64,000 bases of DNA from Paenibacillus sp. sptzw28 (GCF_019550795.1 NZ_CP080545.1:1507501-1571500), one strand, 5' to 3'. Shown: positions 35,495 to 44,104, counted from the stretch's first letter. Made by a program: numbers and translations. Notes: a model not told the origin generated them from the letters alone.

Positions 35495-35887
35495 ATGATT
35501 ATCGGCATCGGGCACGATATAACATCGCTTGCGCGGGTAGGTACGCTGCTGGAAGGCAGAACCGGTTCCCGGTTCATGGAGCGAATATTGGCGGAGGGCG
35601 AGCTGGCGATTGCTTCCGATATCAGCGGGATACGTCTGGTTGAGTTTGTTGCCGGCCGGTTCGCCGCTAAGGAAGCGGTGTCCAAGGCGTTCGGCTGCGG
35701 CATAGGAGACAAGCTCTCTTTTCACGATATCAATGTCTGCAGGGGGGCGCTTGGCAAACCGGAGTGTCGGTTGTCCGGCGGAGCCTGGGAGAGACTCGGA
35801 CTTGATGCGGAATATACCGCCATCCATGTTACCATCACGCACGATCAGTCGCTTGCATCCGCGTTCGTCATTGTGGAGAAGCTGTAA
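35495..35887 (+). CDS. acpS: holo-[acyl-carrier-protein] synthase
   Basis: 130 residues, usual AcpS size. The metal and CoA site residues are visible: D8 in GIGHDIT and E in RFAAKEAVSKAFG. The enzyme transfers phosphopantetheine to acyl carrier protein. The normal HAS motif near the C-terminus reads THDQSLASAFV, with serine and alanine kept. AAGGCAGGTG lies upstream of ATG. Confidence 0.93.
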   Translation: MIIGIGHDITSLARVGTLLEGRTGSRFMERILAEGELAIASDISGIRLVEFVAGRFAAKEAVSKAFGCGIGDKLSFHDINVCRGALGKPECRLSGGAWERLGLDAEYTAIHVTITHDQSLASAFVIVEKL

Positions 35888-35966
35888 GACTGCTGCTTGC
35901 GGCTTATATTGCAGTCACCTTTTGCCCATACTTGGAATAAAACAATCCAAGGAGAAGGGAAAGGCG

Positions 35967-36200
35967 ATGATGACAACGATGGTTTACAGTTCCGGGCAAA
36001 AAACAAGGCGATTCGCGAGCGGCCAGTTCGTGCCGTTTGACGGCATGTATTCTGATGTGTGGGGCGGACTCCTTCCGCTGCTTCAGGGAGAGCTTTTCCC
36101 GTCGCACCGGGAAATGGGCGATTCCAAGTGGAGCTATACCGGGCCGCTCTCATCCGGCCTGCCGGATTCTCACCCGCTCAGAAGCATGAAACGGCCATAA
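35967..36200 (+). CDS. small conserved protein, weakly YjzC-like
   Basis: 77 residues with GAAGGGAAAGG upstream of ATG. The pattern SGQKTRRFASGQFVPFDGMY followed by L-L-GELFP and a W recalls the YjzC small-protein family (GQ, G--P-DG-Y, L--GE-FP, W), but the match is loose. No membrane helix. Confidence 0.5.
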   Translation: MMTTMVYSSGQKTRRFASGQFVPFDGMYSDVWGGLLPLLQGELFPSHREMGDSKWSYTGPLSSGLPDSHPLRSMKRP

Positions 36201-36290
36201 GCTGATTTAATAACTACCTATATCTAAAGCTTGAAGATAGATTCCACGTTTCCGGAGCCCGCGCCGCTTTGCGCAGGTTCTTTTTTTTAT

Positions 36291-36641
36291 TTATTTCTTA
36301 TCGCCCAGCCAGTTCGTCAGCTGCTCGATTTGCATGGCCGTCAGTCTAGATTGAAAAGCGGGCATGCTGCCGCCGCCTTCTTCGATCTGCCGTTTGATTT
36401 GCTCCTTCGTCAGCCGTCCGCCGACATGCTGCAAATCCGTGGAAGGCCCCATCCGGCCCTGCAGCTCGGCGCCATGGCACGATATACAATTGGCTTTGAA
36501 GACCTCAACGACTTCTGCCGGGCCCTCAAGCGTTGACGACGACGATCCGCATGCCGCAAGCAGTATGAGTAACACGGTCGTAACAGGAATACATACAAGA
36601 AGTCGGATGGGTATGTTTGTTTGAAGTATCGATTTGTTCAT
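36291..36641 (-). CDS. membrane-anchored cytochrome c (c-551 type)
   Basis: 116 residues. A lipoprotein signal (LLAAC, Cys31) precedes one cytochrome c domain with heme motif CISCH (52-56) and the likely axial methionine M93 in GGSMPAF. Such small lipocytochromes carry electrons between the quinol oxidising complex and cytochrome oxidase on the outer face of the membrane in Bacillales (CccB-like). GGAAGGAGC precedes ATG. It is divergent from the AraC-type regulator. Confidence 0.87.
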   Translation of the reverse strand: MNKSILQTNIPIRLLVCIPVTTVLLILLAACGSSSSTLEGPAEVVEVFKANCISCHGAELQGRMGPSTDLQHVGGRLTKEQIKRQIEEGGGSMPAFQSRLTAMQIEQLTNWLGDKK

Positions 36642-36805
36642 GAAGTATTCGAAGCTCCTTCCTTGAGCAATTGTGAAATGGATATTTCAAGTATAAAGGG
36701 CCTGGGAACCGGATTGCAAACCTCTCTGCCGCCTATCCTTTTGACCTGATAGTACGTATAATAAGTAATAGTGTCAGATAACATCACGATGATTGGGAGC
36801 CCGCA

Positions 36806-37666
36806 ATGAAACCTACATACAAGACGATCATCCGGAACTACTTTCACCGCTTTCAGGCTGATGTGACAATGACCGCTTATTCGCAAACCAAACCGGGCAT
36901 GCACGAGGATCAGTCGCCTGATTTCTACCGTTTCTGGTTCATTCATGAAGGGGAAGGAATTCTTAAACTGAACGGTCAATGCTATGAACTGAAGCCGGGC
37001 CGGTTGTATTTGCTGCCGCCGGGAGCTATGCAATCGTTCTGTTCGGGACAGGAGCTTTCAATCGGCATCTATTGGTGCCATTTCTACGCGGATATCGGAG
37101 ATATGCATTTGTTCGAGCTGCTTCAGCTTCCGGTGTTTGTTGAGCCTGATCACGGGCAGCAGGTAACCGATTTATTTGAAAATATGATTAAAGCCTTCCG
37201 GTCGTCAGCACTCACGAGGGAGCTGCGTCTAAGAGCGGGACTACTGGAAATTTTAGCATGTTATCTGGAATTTTGCGATATGCGGGAGCAGACTCTTCAG
37301 CAGTTTGAATCATTGGAAAACATCGACCGCGTACTGGAATATATCGATCTCCATCTGTCGGAGAATCTCGTGGTGGAAGATTTGGCGAAGCTGGCGTTTC
37401 TGCATCCGAATTATTTTATCGGCTTTTTCAAAAATGTCGTCGGCTGTTCTCCGATTCAGTATGTCAATATAAGGCGGATGGAGGAGGCGAAAAGGCTGCT
37501 GGAGGAAACGGCGGCCGCCGTGTCCGATGTTGCCCGGCAGGTCGGTATGCAGAATCATTACTTATCCCGGTTGTTCAAGCGGCATATCGGGCTGACGCCC
37601 AGCCGATACCGGCAAATTTACCGGGCGGCGCAATGCGGCGCGGAAGAAGGGGGAAGCGGGTTATGA
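36806..37666 (+). CDS. AraC-family transcriptional regulator
   Basis: 286 residues. An N-terminal cupin sugar-binding-like domain (WFIHEGEGILKLNGQCYELKPGRLYLLPPG) and a C-terminal double helix-turn-helix (about 175-275: LVVEDLAKLAFLHPNYFIGFFKNVVG, then VSDVARQVGMQNHYLSRLFKRHIGLTPSRYR). GGGAG is 7 bases before ATG. Its stop overlaps the mutY start by ATGA, an unusual pairing for a DNA repair gene. The effector is unknown. Confidence 0.88.
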   Translation: MKPTYKTIIRNYFHRFQADVTMTAYSQTKPGMHEDQSPDFYRFWFIHEGEGILKLNGQCYELKPGRLYLLPPGAMQSFCSGQELSIGIYWCHFYADIGDMHLFELLQLPVFVEPDHGQQVTDLFENMIKAFRSSALTRELRLRAGLLEILACYLEFCDMREQTLQQFESLENIDRVLEYIDLHLSENLVVEDLAKLAFLHPNYFIGFFKNVVGCSPIQYVNIRRMEEAKRLLEETAAAVSDVARQVGMQNHYLSRLFKRHIGLTPSRYRQIYRAAQCGAEEGGSGL

Positions 37667-39162
37667 CAACGGAAGCCGCCGGTTATTTCAGCAGGGAGCT
37701 GCTGAGCTGGTATCTTGAGAATAAACGGACCCTGCCATGGAGAATGAACCGCGATCCTTATCGGATCTGGGTATCGGAAGTGATGCTTCAGCAGACGCGG
37801 GTTGATACGGTCATCCCTTATTATGAGCGGTTCATGGAGAAGTTTCCGACCGCGGCCGCCCTTGCGGAAGCGCCGGAGGCCGAGGTGCTCAAATGCTGGG
37901 AGGGGCTCGGCTATTATTCACGCGCCCGTAATTTGCAGGCGGGAGCGGGCGAGGTGGTCAGCCGTCACGGCGGGACCGTCCCGGATGATAAGGAAGCGGT
38001 CTCAGCTCTAAGAGGCATAGGGCCTTATACGGCCGGGGCTATCATGAGTATTGCCTTTAACCGGCCGGAACCGGCGGTGGACGGCAATGTGATGCGCGTA
38101 CTCTCCCGGTACTTCTGCCTGGAGGACGATATTGCCAAGCCGTCTACCAGGGTTAAGATCGAGAAGCTTGCCGCATCGCTTATCCCCGAAGGGTCAGCCG
38201 GCGATTTCAACCAAGGCCTGATGGAGCTCGGCGCGCTTGTATGTACGCCGAAATCACCGGGCTGCCTTACATGCCCGGTGATGGCGCATTGCGAAGGGCG
38301 GATGGCAGGCAAGGAGCACACGCTGCCTGTCAAGACGAAGGCCAAGCCGCCGCGGCCGGAGACGCGGCTTGCAGCGCTCGTTGTCGGCACCGGCGAGCAT
38401 GCCGGGAAGGTGCTTGTCCGCCAGCGGCAGGAAAGCGGCCTGCTCGCACGGATGTGGGAGCTGCCGCACGTGGAGGGGCCTCTGCCCGGCGGCGGCACGG
38501 CGGTGAAACCGCGAAGGCGTGGACGGGGAGCTGCTCCCGGCCCGTTCTTATCGGTCGGCGAGAGCCTGCCGGCGCCGCGGGGCGGCATACCGCTGCGCTC
38601 GCCGGACAGCGCTGCCACGGCAGAAGGCGACGGCACGCTGCTTCCAGTGCAGATCGGAGGAGGCGATGTCCCGCTGCAAGCTGCAGCCGGGCACCCGCTC
38701 CACCATGGCTCGCAGCAGCATATCGGCGGACCTCCGCTGCCGCTTCACGCGGTGCAGTCGGACATGCTGTGCAGGGGGCTCTACGAGCAGGACGGCCTTC
38801 TTGTCAGGCCGGCCGGTTGGTGGGGCGAAGCCGAGCACGTATTTAGTCATATTGTGTGGAATGTTCAAGTCTATCGGGCGGAATTCGGCTTCTGGTTGGC
38901 GGATGCTGCGGCTCTTGAGGAGCAAGAGCTCGCAGCGTCACCGGGTGCTTCATTGACTTACGGAAACCTGATGGCAGCGGAGGAGCGATCCTTGTATTCC
39001 ATAACCGGAGAAGCTAACCGCCGTGACGGCCTTGGCGGACTGCCGCCGAATTATCGGTGGATAGGGCCGGAACAGATGCGTGAGCTCGCATTTCCGAATG
39101 TTTTTCTGCGTTTGCTGCGGGACTACTGGGATTCGGTAACTTTCGGATTGGGGGATGAGTAA
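37663..39162 (+). CDS. mutY: A/G-specific adenine glycosylase with a long insertion
   Basis: 499 residues, about 130 more than usual. The catalytic part is complete: E39 in SEVMLQQTRV, helix-hairpin-helix LRGIGPYTAGAI, catalytic D140 in AVDGNVMR, and the [4Fe-4S] ligands C194, C201, C204 and C210. MutY removes A mispaired with 8-oxoG. The C-terminal NUDIX-like recognition domain (LVRQRQESGLLARMWELPHVEG ... EHVFSHIVWNV) is interrupted by about 110 residues of low-complexity Gly/Pro/Arg sequence (about 272-385). No frameshift is needed to read it through. Start overlaps the araC-type gene. Confidence 0.88.
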   Translation: MTTEAAGYFSRELLSWYLENKRTLPWRMNRDPYRIWVSEVMLQQTRVDTVIPYYERFMEKFPTAAALAEAPEAEVLKCWEGLGYYSRARNLQAGAGEVVSRHGGTVPDDKEAVSALRGIGPYTAGAIMSIAFNRPEPAVDGNVMRVLSRYFCLEDDIAKPSTRVKIEKLAASLIPEGSAGDFNQGLMELGALVCTPKSPGCLTCPVMAHCEGRMAGKEHTLPVKTKAKPPRPETRLAALVVGTGEHAGKVLVRQRQESGLLARMWELPHVEGPLPGGGTAVKPRRRGRGAAPGPFLSVGESLPAPRGGIPLRSPDSAATAEGDGTLLPVQIGGGDVPLQAAAGHPLHHGSQQHIGGPPLPLHAVQSDMLCRGLYEQDGLLVRPAGWWGEAEHVFSHIVWNVQVYRAEFGFWLADAAALEEQELAASPGASLTYGNLMAAEERSLYSITGEANRRDGLGGLPPNYRWIGPEQMRELAFPNVFLRLLRDYWDSVTFGLGDE

Positions 39163-39163
39163 A

Positions 39164-39796
39164 ATGGCAGGCATGCTTGAGAGGCTTATGAAGGAGAAGA
39201 TAGTCGCTATCTTTCGCAATATAGAAGACCGTCATGCGGACCAGGCTGCAGAGGCTCTTCTGGCCGGCGGCATCACGATGATGGAGATTACCATGAACAC
39301 GGAAGGCGCTCTTGGAATGATCAACCGCTGGCGGGAGAAATATGGGGAGCAGGCGGCAATCGGCGCCGGAACGGTTCTTGATCTTCAAATGGCGAAGGAG
39401 GCGGTTGCAGCCGGAGCGCAGTATCTTATCTCGCCTAATCTGGACGAGACGGTTGTGGATTACGGCCTTAAGAACGGCGTTTCCGTATGGCCGGGCGTCA
39501 TGACGCCGACTGAAATCGTACGCGCCTGGAAGGCGGGCGCCGATGCGGTGAAGGTGTTCCCGATGGGTACTCTCGGCTTGAAATATCTGGCGGAAATTAA
39601 AGCTCCTCTTGATAAGATACCGATGATGGCTACCGGCGGTGTCGACCTCGATAATATCGCCCATTACTTCCAAGCCGGCGCTTGCTCGGTAGGTATGGGC
39701 AGCAAGCTTGTGAATTTGGATTGGGTGCGCAGCGGCCGTTTCGACCTGCTCACAGATCGGGCGCGGCAGTTCGCGGAAGCGGTAAAATCGCTGTAG
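39164..39796 (+). CDS. KDPG/KHG aldolase
   Basis: 210 residues, class I aldolase barrel. The general-base glutamate is in MMEITMNTEGA and the Schiff-base lysine in DAVKVFPMG; GAGTVLD and ATGGVDLDN are phosphate and substrate loops. It cleaves 2-keto-3-deoxy-6-phosphogluconate or 4-hydroxy-2-oxoglutarate to pyruvate. The GGGGG site just inside the mutY end favours ATG 39164; ATG 39155 overlaps that site. No kdgK or dehydratase is near. Confidence 0.87.
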   Translation: MAGMLERLMKEKIVAIFRNIEDRHADQAAEALLAGGITMMEITMNTEGALGMINRWREKYGEQAAIGAGTVLDLQMAKEAVAAGAQYLISPNLDETVVDYGLKNGVSVWPGVMTPTEIVRAWKAGADAVKVFPMGTLGLKYLAEIKAPLDKIPMMATGGVDLDNIAHYFQAGACSVGMGSKLVNLDWVRSGRFDLLTDRARQFAEAVKSL

Positions 39797-39810
39797 GCGG
39801 TGACTTCATC

Positions 39811-40683
39811 ATGATTATAGGATTGACGATAGGTGCGGCGGTTGTCGCGCCTCTTTTATTACTTATCTGGTCTATTGGCGCGCGGGCGCAGCAGCCTAGA
39901 AAGCTTGCGAATGTAGTTGAACCTGACGGCCCCTTCACATCCATTGTCTTCGGCAGTAAGGGGTCAATAATACAGGGCTGGCTGATATTCCCGGCTTCGG
40001 ACATTGTGCGGCCGCCTCTGGTTGTGATTGCACACGGATGGGGATCGAACCGGTCGCGTGTCCTTAGATATTCGCAGCCGCTGCTTGAAGCCGGCTTTGC
40101 TGTTCTGCTCTACGATGCCCGCAGCCATGGAGACAGCGGTACGATAAAAGCGCCTTCTGCGCTCATGTTTCGCGATGATATTGAAGCCGCGGTTACGGCA
40201 GCCCGTTCTCTGCCGGGCATCGACCCGGAACGTATCGCCGTACTTGGCCACTCACTCGGAGGTTTCGGTACGCTCCTGGCGCTTGCCCGGGGACTCCCGG
40301 TCAAAGCGGTTATCACCGATTCGATGCCGGCTAAATTCGAGACGATGCTGAAGGCGGAGCTTAAGCGCAAGAAGCTGCCTTTCTTTCCTCTTGGTTATCT
40401 CATTCCGCCAATATGGCTGCTTCGCTCAGGAATAACGCCTAGCGAATACAGAGCAGCCCAAATTCCGTTTGCCCTTGAGGCGAATGAAGCCGGAGCGCGC
40501 GTGCCGGTCTTGATGATTCACGCGAATGAAGACAGCTTCATACCTGCCGATGATTTACGGGCTCTCGCCAGGGAGCGTCACATCGATACGCTGTTTGTTA
40601 ATGGAAACGGCCACAGCATGTCCGAGCAGGATCCAGCTTTCTGGAGGCGCGTCATTCCTTTCCTGAATGAACATCTGCTATAG
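39811..40683 (+). CDS. membrane-anchored alpha/beta hydrolase
   Basis: 290 residues. An N-terminal membrane helix (about 1-22) is followed by an alpha/beta hydrolase: oxyanion loop IAHGWGSN, nucleophile serine in GHSLGG, acid in ANEDSFIP and histidine in GNGHSMS. Similar proteins are annotated as lipases, esterases or dienelactone hydrolase-like; the substrate is unknown. It starts 14 bases after the aldolase, so araC-type gene, mutY, aldolase and hydrolase form one run. Confidence 0.8.
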   Translation: MIIGLTIGAAVVAPLLLLIWSIGARAQQPRKLANVVEPDGPFTSIVFGSKGSIIQGWLIFPASDIVRPPLVVIAHGWGSNRSRVLRYSQPLLEAGFAVLLYDARSHGDSGTIKAPSALMFRDDIEAAVTAARSLPGIDPERIAVLGHSLGGFGTLLALARGLPVKAVITDSMPAKFETMLKAELKRKKLPFFPLGYLIPPIWLLRSGITPSEYRAAQIPFALEANEAGARVPVLMIHANEDSFIPADDLRALARERHIDTLFVNGNGHSMSEQDPAFWRRVIPFLNEHLL

Positions 40684-40694
40684 AAAACAAAGAG

Positions 40695-40715
40695 GCCTGC
40701 GGCATATCCGCAGGC
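40695..40715 (+). terminator. hairpin after the hydrolase gene
   Basis: GCCTGCGG and CCGCAGGC form a perfect stem 11 bases past the stop, but no T-run follows, so termination would be weak. Confidence 0.45.
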
Positions 40716-40849
40716 AACAAGAGAGAATATATAATAAAGGGGGGTCATGTTTTCATTATAAAAAGGTTTTATGAAAGGAACATGAAGGAAATATTACAGT
40801 TTCATTACAAAAGCTGATTCTTAAAGATCTTTAATGTAGTTTGGTGAGG

Positions 40850-40887
40850 GAAAATAAAGTTCTTTAATTGAAAATAAAGTTCTTTAA
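40850..40887 (+). repeat. two 18-bp direct repeats
   Basis: GAAAATAAAGTTCTTTAA occurs at 40850 and 40870, 20 bases apart. Related AAATAAAGT units lie at 41301-41354. Confidence 0.75.
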
Positions 40888-40914
40888 CGGATGCATAAAA
40901 GTAAAAGGACGGAG

Positions 40915-41120
40915 ATGATGTTCATCGACGAAGGGTTCGGCTCGCTCGACGAAGATTCCCTCACAAAGCAATTGCTGCTGCTTTAATCGATCTGCAAAGC
41001 GCTGGCCGGATGATCGGTGTGATTTCACAAGTCAACGAACTGAAACAAGCGTTCCCTGCCGTCCTGGAAGTGACCAAAACGAAGGAAGGCTACAGCCGGA
41101 TAAGGATTGTAGTAAAGTAG
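40915..41120 (+). pseudogene. sbcC: sbcC (exonuclease subunit) C-terminal remnant
   Basis: The first frame reads MFIDEGFGSLDEDSLTK, the Walker B region of SbcC, then breaks. The next frame resumes with AIAALIDL-like AIAAALIDLQSAGRMIGVIS and runs to VVK and stop at 41118-41120. A frameshift near 40965 joins the two. Only about 70 of the more than 1000 normal residues remain. No intact sbcC is in the window. Neighbouring repeats suggest transposition-related decay. Confidence 0.75.
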
Positions 41121-41189
41121 AATATAATCGCGATCAATTTAGAACACTGTGTGCCTCAGTCGTTATTAATGAACCAATAAATTCAGTAT

Positions 41190-41219
41190 AAGCCGGTATA
41201 CGCTACCGGCTTAATTTTC
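41190..41219 (+). terminator. terminator-like hairpin after the sbcC remnant
   Basis: AAGCCGGTA and TACCGGCTT form a perfect 9-bp stem followed by AATTTT. Confidence 0.65.
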
Positions 41220-41300
41220 GTTCCCTATTTCGTTCAATTGATACATTTCTAAGGAAGCAGGGGATGGTCCCAGCTTTTTTTGCATAATAATGTTCGATGA

Positions 41301-41354
41301 GAATAAAGTTTTAGACCGAAATAAAGTGTTACACTGAGAAATAAAGTGTTAGAC
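41301..41354 (+). repeat. three tandemly spaced GAAATAAAGTGTTAGAC repeats
   Basis: Units start at 41301, 41318 and 41338. The spacing and repetition are like transposase-binding ends of IS21, Tn7 or Mu-like elements. No transposase is nearby. Confidence 0.65.
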
Positions 41355-41368
41355 TCACGCGGCGCCGC

Positions 41369-41383
41369 TAAACTAACTGGCAG
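41369..41383 (+). repeat. cassette repeat A (right half)
   Basis: TAAACTAACTGGCAG, the right-end motif of the repeat family, with no left half. It marks the left edge of the cassette-like array. Confidence 0.7.
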
Positions 41384-41478
41384 TTATGCGTTACCAATCC
41401 CTTATAGCTTACGTATAAGATGTAAATGGAAATTGCATATTGAAACCGTTGAATAACTTATTTGCTGACATTCCCTAA

Positions 41479-41787
41479 TTGAAGAAAGAGGAAGTGGAGA
41501 ACATTTATAGAGTAAAAACGAAGTGGAAAATAATGATGACAGTTTTTACTGCCCTGCTTATATTTGCTATCTTTATTTGGTTTTCGAAAACGACGGTTAC
41601 CTACGAATATGCAACAATTGTTGAGAAAACACAAAACTCAATTTCCTTAGAAAATGAAAGTGGGCGGAAAGCGAGCGTATCAACATCTTTGAATATTAGT
41701 GATTTAATTGCGGTTGGAGAGAAGTATTGGGTTAAATATGAGAAAAAGAGATGGCAATTACCGAGCTTAATATCAATTGAGCATTGA
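41479..41787 (+). CDS. small single-pass membrane protein
   Basis: 102 residues with one membrane helix (about 16-33, MMTVFTALLIFAIFIWF) and an outside beta-rich tail (ATIVEKTQNSISLENESGRKASVS). The start is the TTG at 41479, with no strong ribosome site directly before it; the internal AGAGGAAGTGGAG would serve a start further down. Its TGA stop is inside the following repeat. Family unknown. It is the first unit of the cassette-like array. Confidence 0.55.
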   Translation: MKKEEVENIYRVKTKWKIMMTVFTALLIFAIFIWFSKTTVTYEYATIVEKTQNSISLENESGRKASVSTSLNISDLIAVGEKYWVKYEKKRWQLPSLISIEH

Positions 41788-41855
41788 ACTAACGGGAGTG
41801 GAATGAAGCAGATTGCATCGGTAGTCTGCTTTTTTTTCATTGAACTAACTGGCAG
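41782..41855 (+). repeat. cassette repeat B (complete)
   Basis: Left motif TTGAACTAACGG, hairpin AAGCAGA/TCTGCTT followed by eight T's, right motif TTGAACTAACTGGCAG. It is nearly identical to repeat C across the three-gene cassette, apart from a 6-base deletion. It can also act as a terminator for the gene at 41479. Confidence 0.88.
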
Positions 41856-41901
41856 GATAACGTGGCGGATGATGTATCGTATTTCGGCCTTTTTTCGGAT
41901 G

Positions 41902-41929
41902 AAAAAAGCCCTTCCTTGTTAGGGAAGGG
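41902..41929 (-). terminator. terminator of the MFS/oxidoreductase operon
   Basis: On the minus strand CCCTTCC pairs with GGAAGGG, followed by CTTTTTT. Confidence 0.8.
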
Positions 41930-41955
41930 TAATCTAGAATGTACTTTTGCTATCA

Positions 41956-43365
41956 TCAAGCGTCTGCCATTGGTTTATCGTCCGTTCCGGCGTTGCGTAT
42001 GAATAGTCCCGCGCAGGCGCCTATGACCGCAACAACCAGGATGACGGTAAAAGCATCTCGAAATGCTTGCAGCCATGCATCCGGCAAAGAAGCGGATTTC
42101 GCATAAATATCCAGCCTGCTTGTCAGAACGGTCGTCATGCCTGACACCGCAAAGGAGACCATGACTTGCTGTATGGAGCCCGTTAGAGAAGTAACGCGGC
42201 CGACCAAAGACTTCGGAGCGGCCTTCATTAAATAAGTTTGAAGAGGCATCATGCAAAGCCCTGCGCTTGCACCAAGCAGCACAATCGCCAACAAGAGCAT
42301 CCCGTTTCCTGTATCTGGTTCGATTCGGTATAATACGAACATTGCAAAGGCTAAACAGGATGTGCCGGCAACGGCCAGCCAACGCACGCCGAAATTATCG
42401 AACAACCTTCCGGAGAACTGCATTACGATCCCCAAAGCAACCGCGTAGGGAATCATAAAGGAGCCGGCTTCAAACGCTCCGAAGTCATTCACAACCTGAA
42501 GAAATTGCGGAATGAGATACAAGGTTCCAAAAAATGCGAACTGCGCGATTCCTAGCACTAGACTTCCTTGTGCGAAATGACCTGACCTGTAGACGCGCAG
42601 CTCTAGCAGAGGGTTAGACCGGCGCAGCTGGGTGACCACAAGCAAAAACAATGCCATTCCGCCTGTAGCCAATCCCCCAATGGCCCCCCAAGAACTCCCC
42701 TCACTCGCACTGATGCCGTATGACAAGCTGACGAAAGTAAGCGGGGCAAGAAGAAATCCCGCCAAATCCAGTTCCGCCGCGGCTTGGCTCTTAATCCTTG
42801 GAAGGTGGTGGATACCGGTGTACAAGCCGAAGATGCAAACCGGGATATTCATAAGAAATATCCACTGCCATCCAACAGAGTCCGCCAGATAACCTGAGAA
42901 AGCCGGACCAAGCGCAGGAGCGAGCAAGATAGGTATGCTTACCTTTGCCATCAATCTTCCGACTTGGCCTGGAGGACTCAATCGATAAATATAGGCGAAT
43001 CCGATGGGGGCAATCATGCCCCCGCCCAGCCCCTGTACGATGCGGAATAGGATTAGCTGCTCGATTCCTGAGGCCACCGCGCATAATAAAGAACCCGCGG
43101 CAAACCATCCGATCGCCAAGAGAAAGATCCGCTTCGCGCCATACCGGTCGGACAGCCAACCGGCAAGCGGAATCACGGCAGCTTGTGCAAGCACATACCC
43201 TGTTACCGTCCAATGAACGGTATTATAAGTACTGTGGAATTCTTTGATTAGTCGGGGAAGCATCACATTCATGACCGTATGGTCCAGATAGACAATGAAC
43301 ATCGCGGTCATTATGGCGGATAGTGATCCGGTCATCCTCCTTGCCGCTGTGGCACTCCCCGGCAT
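41956..43365 (-). CDS. MFS multidrug transporter, EmrB/QacA (DHA2) type
   Basis: 469 residues, fourteen predicted helices. Motifs: VYLDHTVMNVMLPRLIKEFH at the first helix, WLSDRYGAKRIFL loop, RIVQGLGGGMIAP and GPAFSGYLADSVGWQWIFLMNIPV, all classic of DHA2 proton antiporters. GAGGAG is 10 bases before ATG 43365; a TTG 30 bases upstream overlaps the next gene. It is second in a minus-strand operon behind the NADP-binding gene and divergent from a TetR repressor, an arrangement typical of drug-inducible pumps. Confidence 0.88.
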   Translation of the reverse strand: MPGSATAARRMTGSLSAIMTAMFIVYLDHTVMNVMLPRLIKEFHSTYNTVHWTVTGYVLAQAAVIPLAGWLSDRYGAKRIFLLAIGWFAAGSLLCAVASGIEQLILFRIVQGLGGGMIAPIGFAYIYRLSPPGQVGRLMAKVSIPILLAPALGPAFSGYLADSVGWQWIFLMNIPVCIFGLYTGIHHLPRIKSQAAAELDLAGFLLAPLTFVSLSYGISASEGSSWGAIGGLATGGMALFLLVVTQLRRSNPLLELRVYRSGHFAQGSLVLGIAQFAFFGTLYLIPQFLQVVNDFGAFEAGSFMIPYAVALGIVMQFSGRLFDNFGVRWLAVAGTSCLAFAMFVLYRIEPDTGNGMLLLAIVLLGASAGLCMMPLQTYLMKAAPKSLVGRVTSLTGSIQQVMVSFAVSGMTTVLTSRLDIYAKSASLPDAWLQAFRDAFTVILVVAVIGACAGLFIRNAGTDDKPMADA

Positions 43366-43384
43366 GTCTGCAGGTCTCCTCGGC

Positions 43385-44032
43385 TTAACCGACAATTTTA
43401 ACGTTGAAATTCATATGGCCGCGTCCCTGATAAATTCTGGAGGATAGAGCCAATAGCATTTCGGTGCCGCGCGCGGAGCTGATGTCCCCGAGATCGATGA
43501 CGCTTTCCCAGCCGAACGATTCCTTCAAGAGGGCAGTGACGATCCGCTTGGCGTCCGCATCATTGCCGCTGACAAATAGGTCATGTTGACCGTCGGCCAC
43601 GCTTTGGGGATTGACCATTATCGCGGATGAAACGGTATTCAGCGTCTTCACCACTTTGGTATCCGGGAAAGCGCGCTGGATCTGCTCGCCAAGGGAATCC
43701 GTGTTGGCTACGGCCAAGGTAAGCTCGCCGTTCGAGAAATCCAGTGGAAGAGCTATGTCTACCAAAACTTTGCCTTGCAGCGCTCGGCTGCCGACTTCGG
43801 ACAATGCTTCGAGAGAAGCAGTACCAGGGGTTGCATTAAAGACAATGTCGCCGTGAACGGCGGCTTCCTGTACGGTGCCGACGCTTACTTTCTCATCTTG
43901 TTGTTGTTGCTCCAGCCAAGCGTTCAGCTTATCTGGGTTTCTCGCACCTAATTTCACGTCGTGTCCCGCTTTGGCGAGTGAGCGGCCTAACATTTGCGCT
44001 GCATTGCCCGAGCCGATAAATCCAATTTTCAT
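43385..44032 (-). CDS. NADP-binding F420-reductase-like oxidoreductase
   Basis: 215 residues. An N-terminal Rossmann motif GFIGSGNAAQMLGRSLAKAGH, then LGARNPDKL for NADP phosphate, FNATPGTA and LVDIALPLDFSNG. Such NADPH-dependent F420-reductase-like proteins are common beside TetR genes in bacteria lacking F420; the substrate is not known. ATG 44032 is chosen because AGGAGGGG lies 7 bases upstream; ATG 44038 abuts it. Confidence 0.78.
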   Translation of the reverse strand: MKIGFIGSGNAAQMLGRSLAKAGHDVKLGARNPDKLNAWLEQQQQDEKVSVGTVQEAAVHGDIVFNATPGTASLEALSEVGSRALQGKVLVDIALPLDFSNGELTLAVANTDSLGEQIQRAFPDTKVVKTLNTVSSAIMVNPQSVADGQHDLFVSGNDADAKRIVTALLKESFGWESVIDLGDISSARGTEMLLALSSRIYQGRGHMNFNVKIVG

Positions 44033-44048
44033 TTCCATCCCCTCCTAA

Positions 44049-44068
44049 TATACATACAGGTTAGTATA
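44049..44068. promoter_or_regulatory. TetR-type operator 1
   Basis: TATAC-N10-GTATA dyad in the divergent region, close to the oxidoreductase gene. Confidence 0.7.
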
Positions 44069-44075
44069 CTTACAA

Positions 44076-44104
44076 TTGACAGTATACATACCGATCTGTA
44101 TAAT
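44076..44104 (+). promoter_or_regulatory. consensus promoter of the tetR-type gene
   Basis: TTGACA and TATAAT, both perfect, separated by exactly 17 bases. Operator 2 lies over the spacer and -10 box. Confidence 0.85.
44083..44102. promoter_or_regulatory. TetR-type operator 2
   Basis: A second TATAC-N10-GTATA dyad, overlapping the promoter spacer, implying autorepression. Confidence 0.72.

Noticed and set aside
38025..38846. Overlapping frames on both strands in the mutY insert
   Set aside because: Very GC-rich DNA leaves several frames open; the mutY frame continues on both sides with conserved motifs, so it is the real one.
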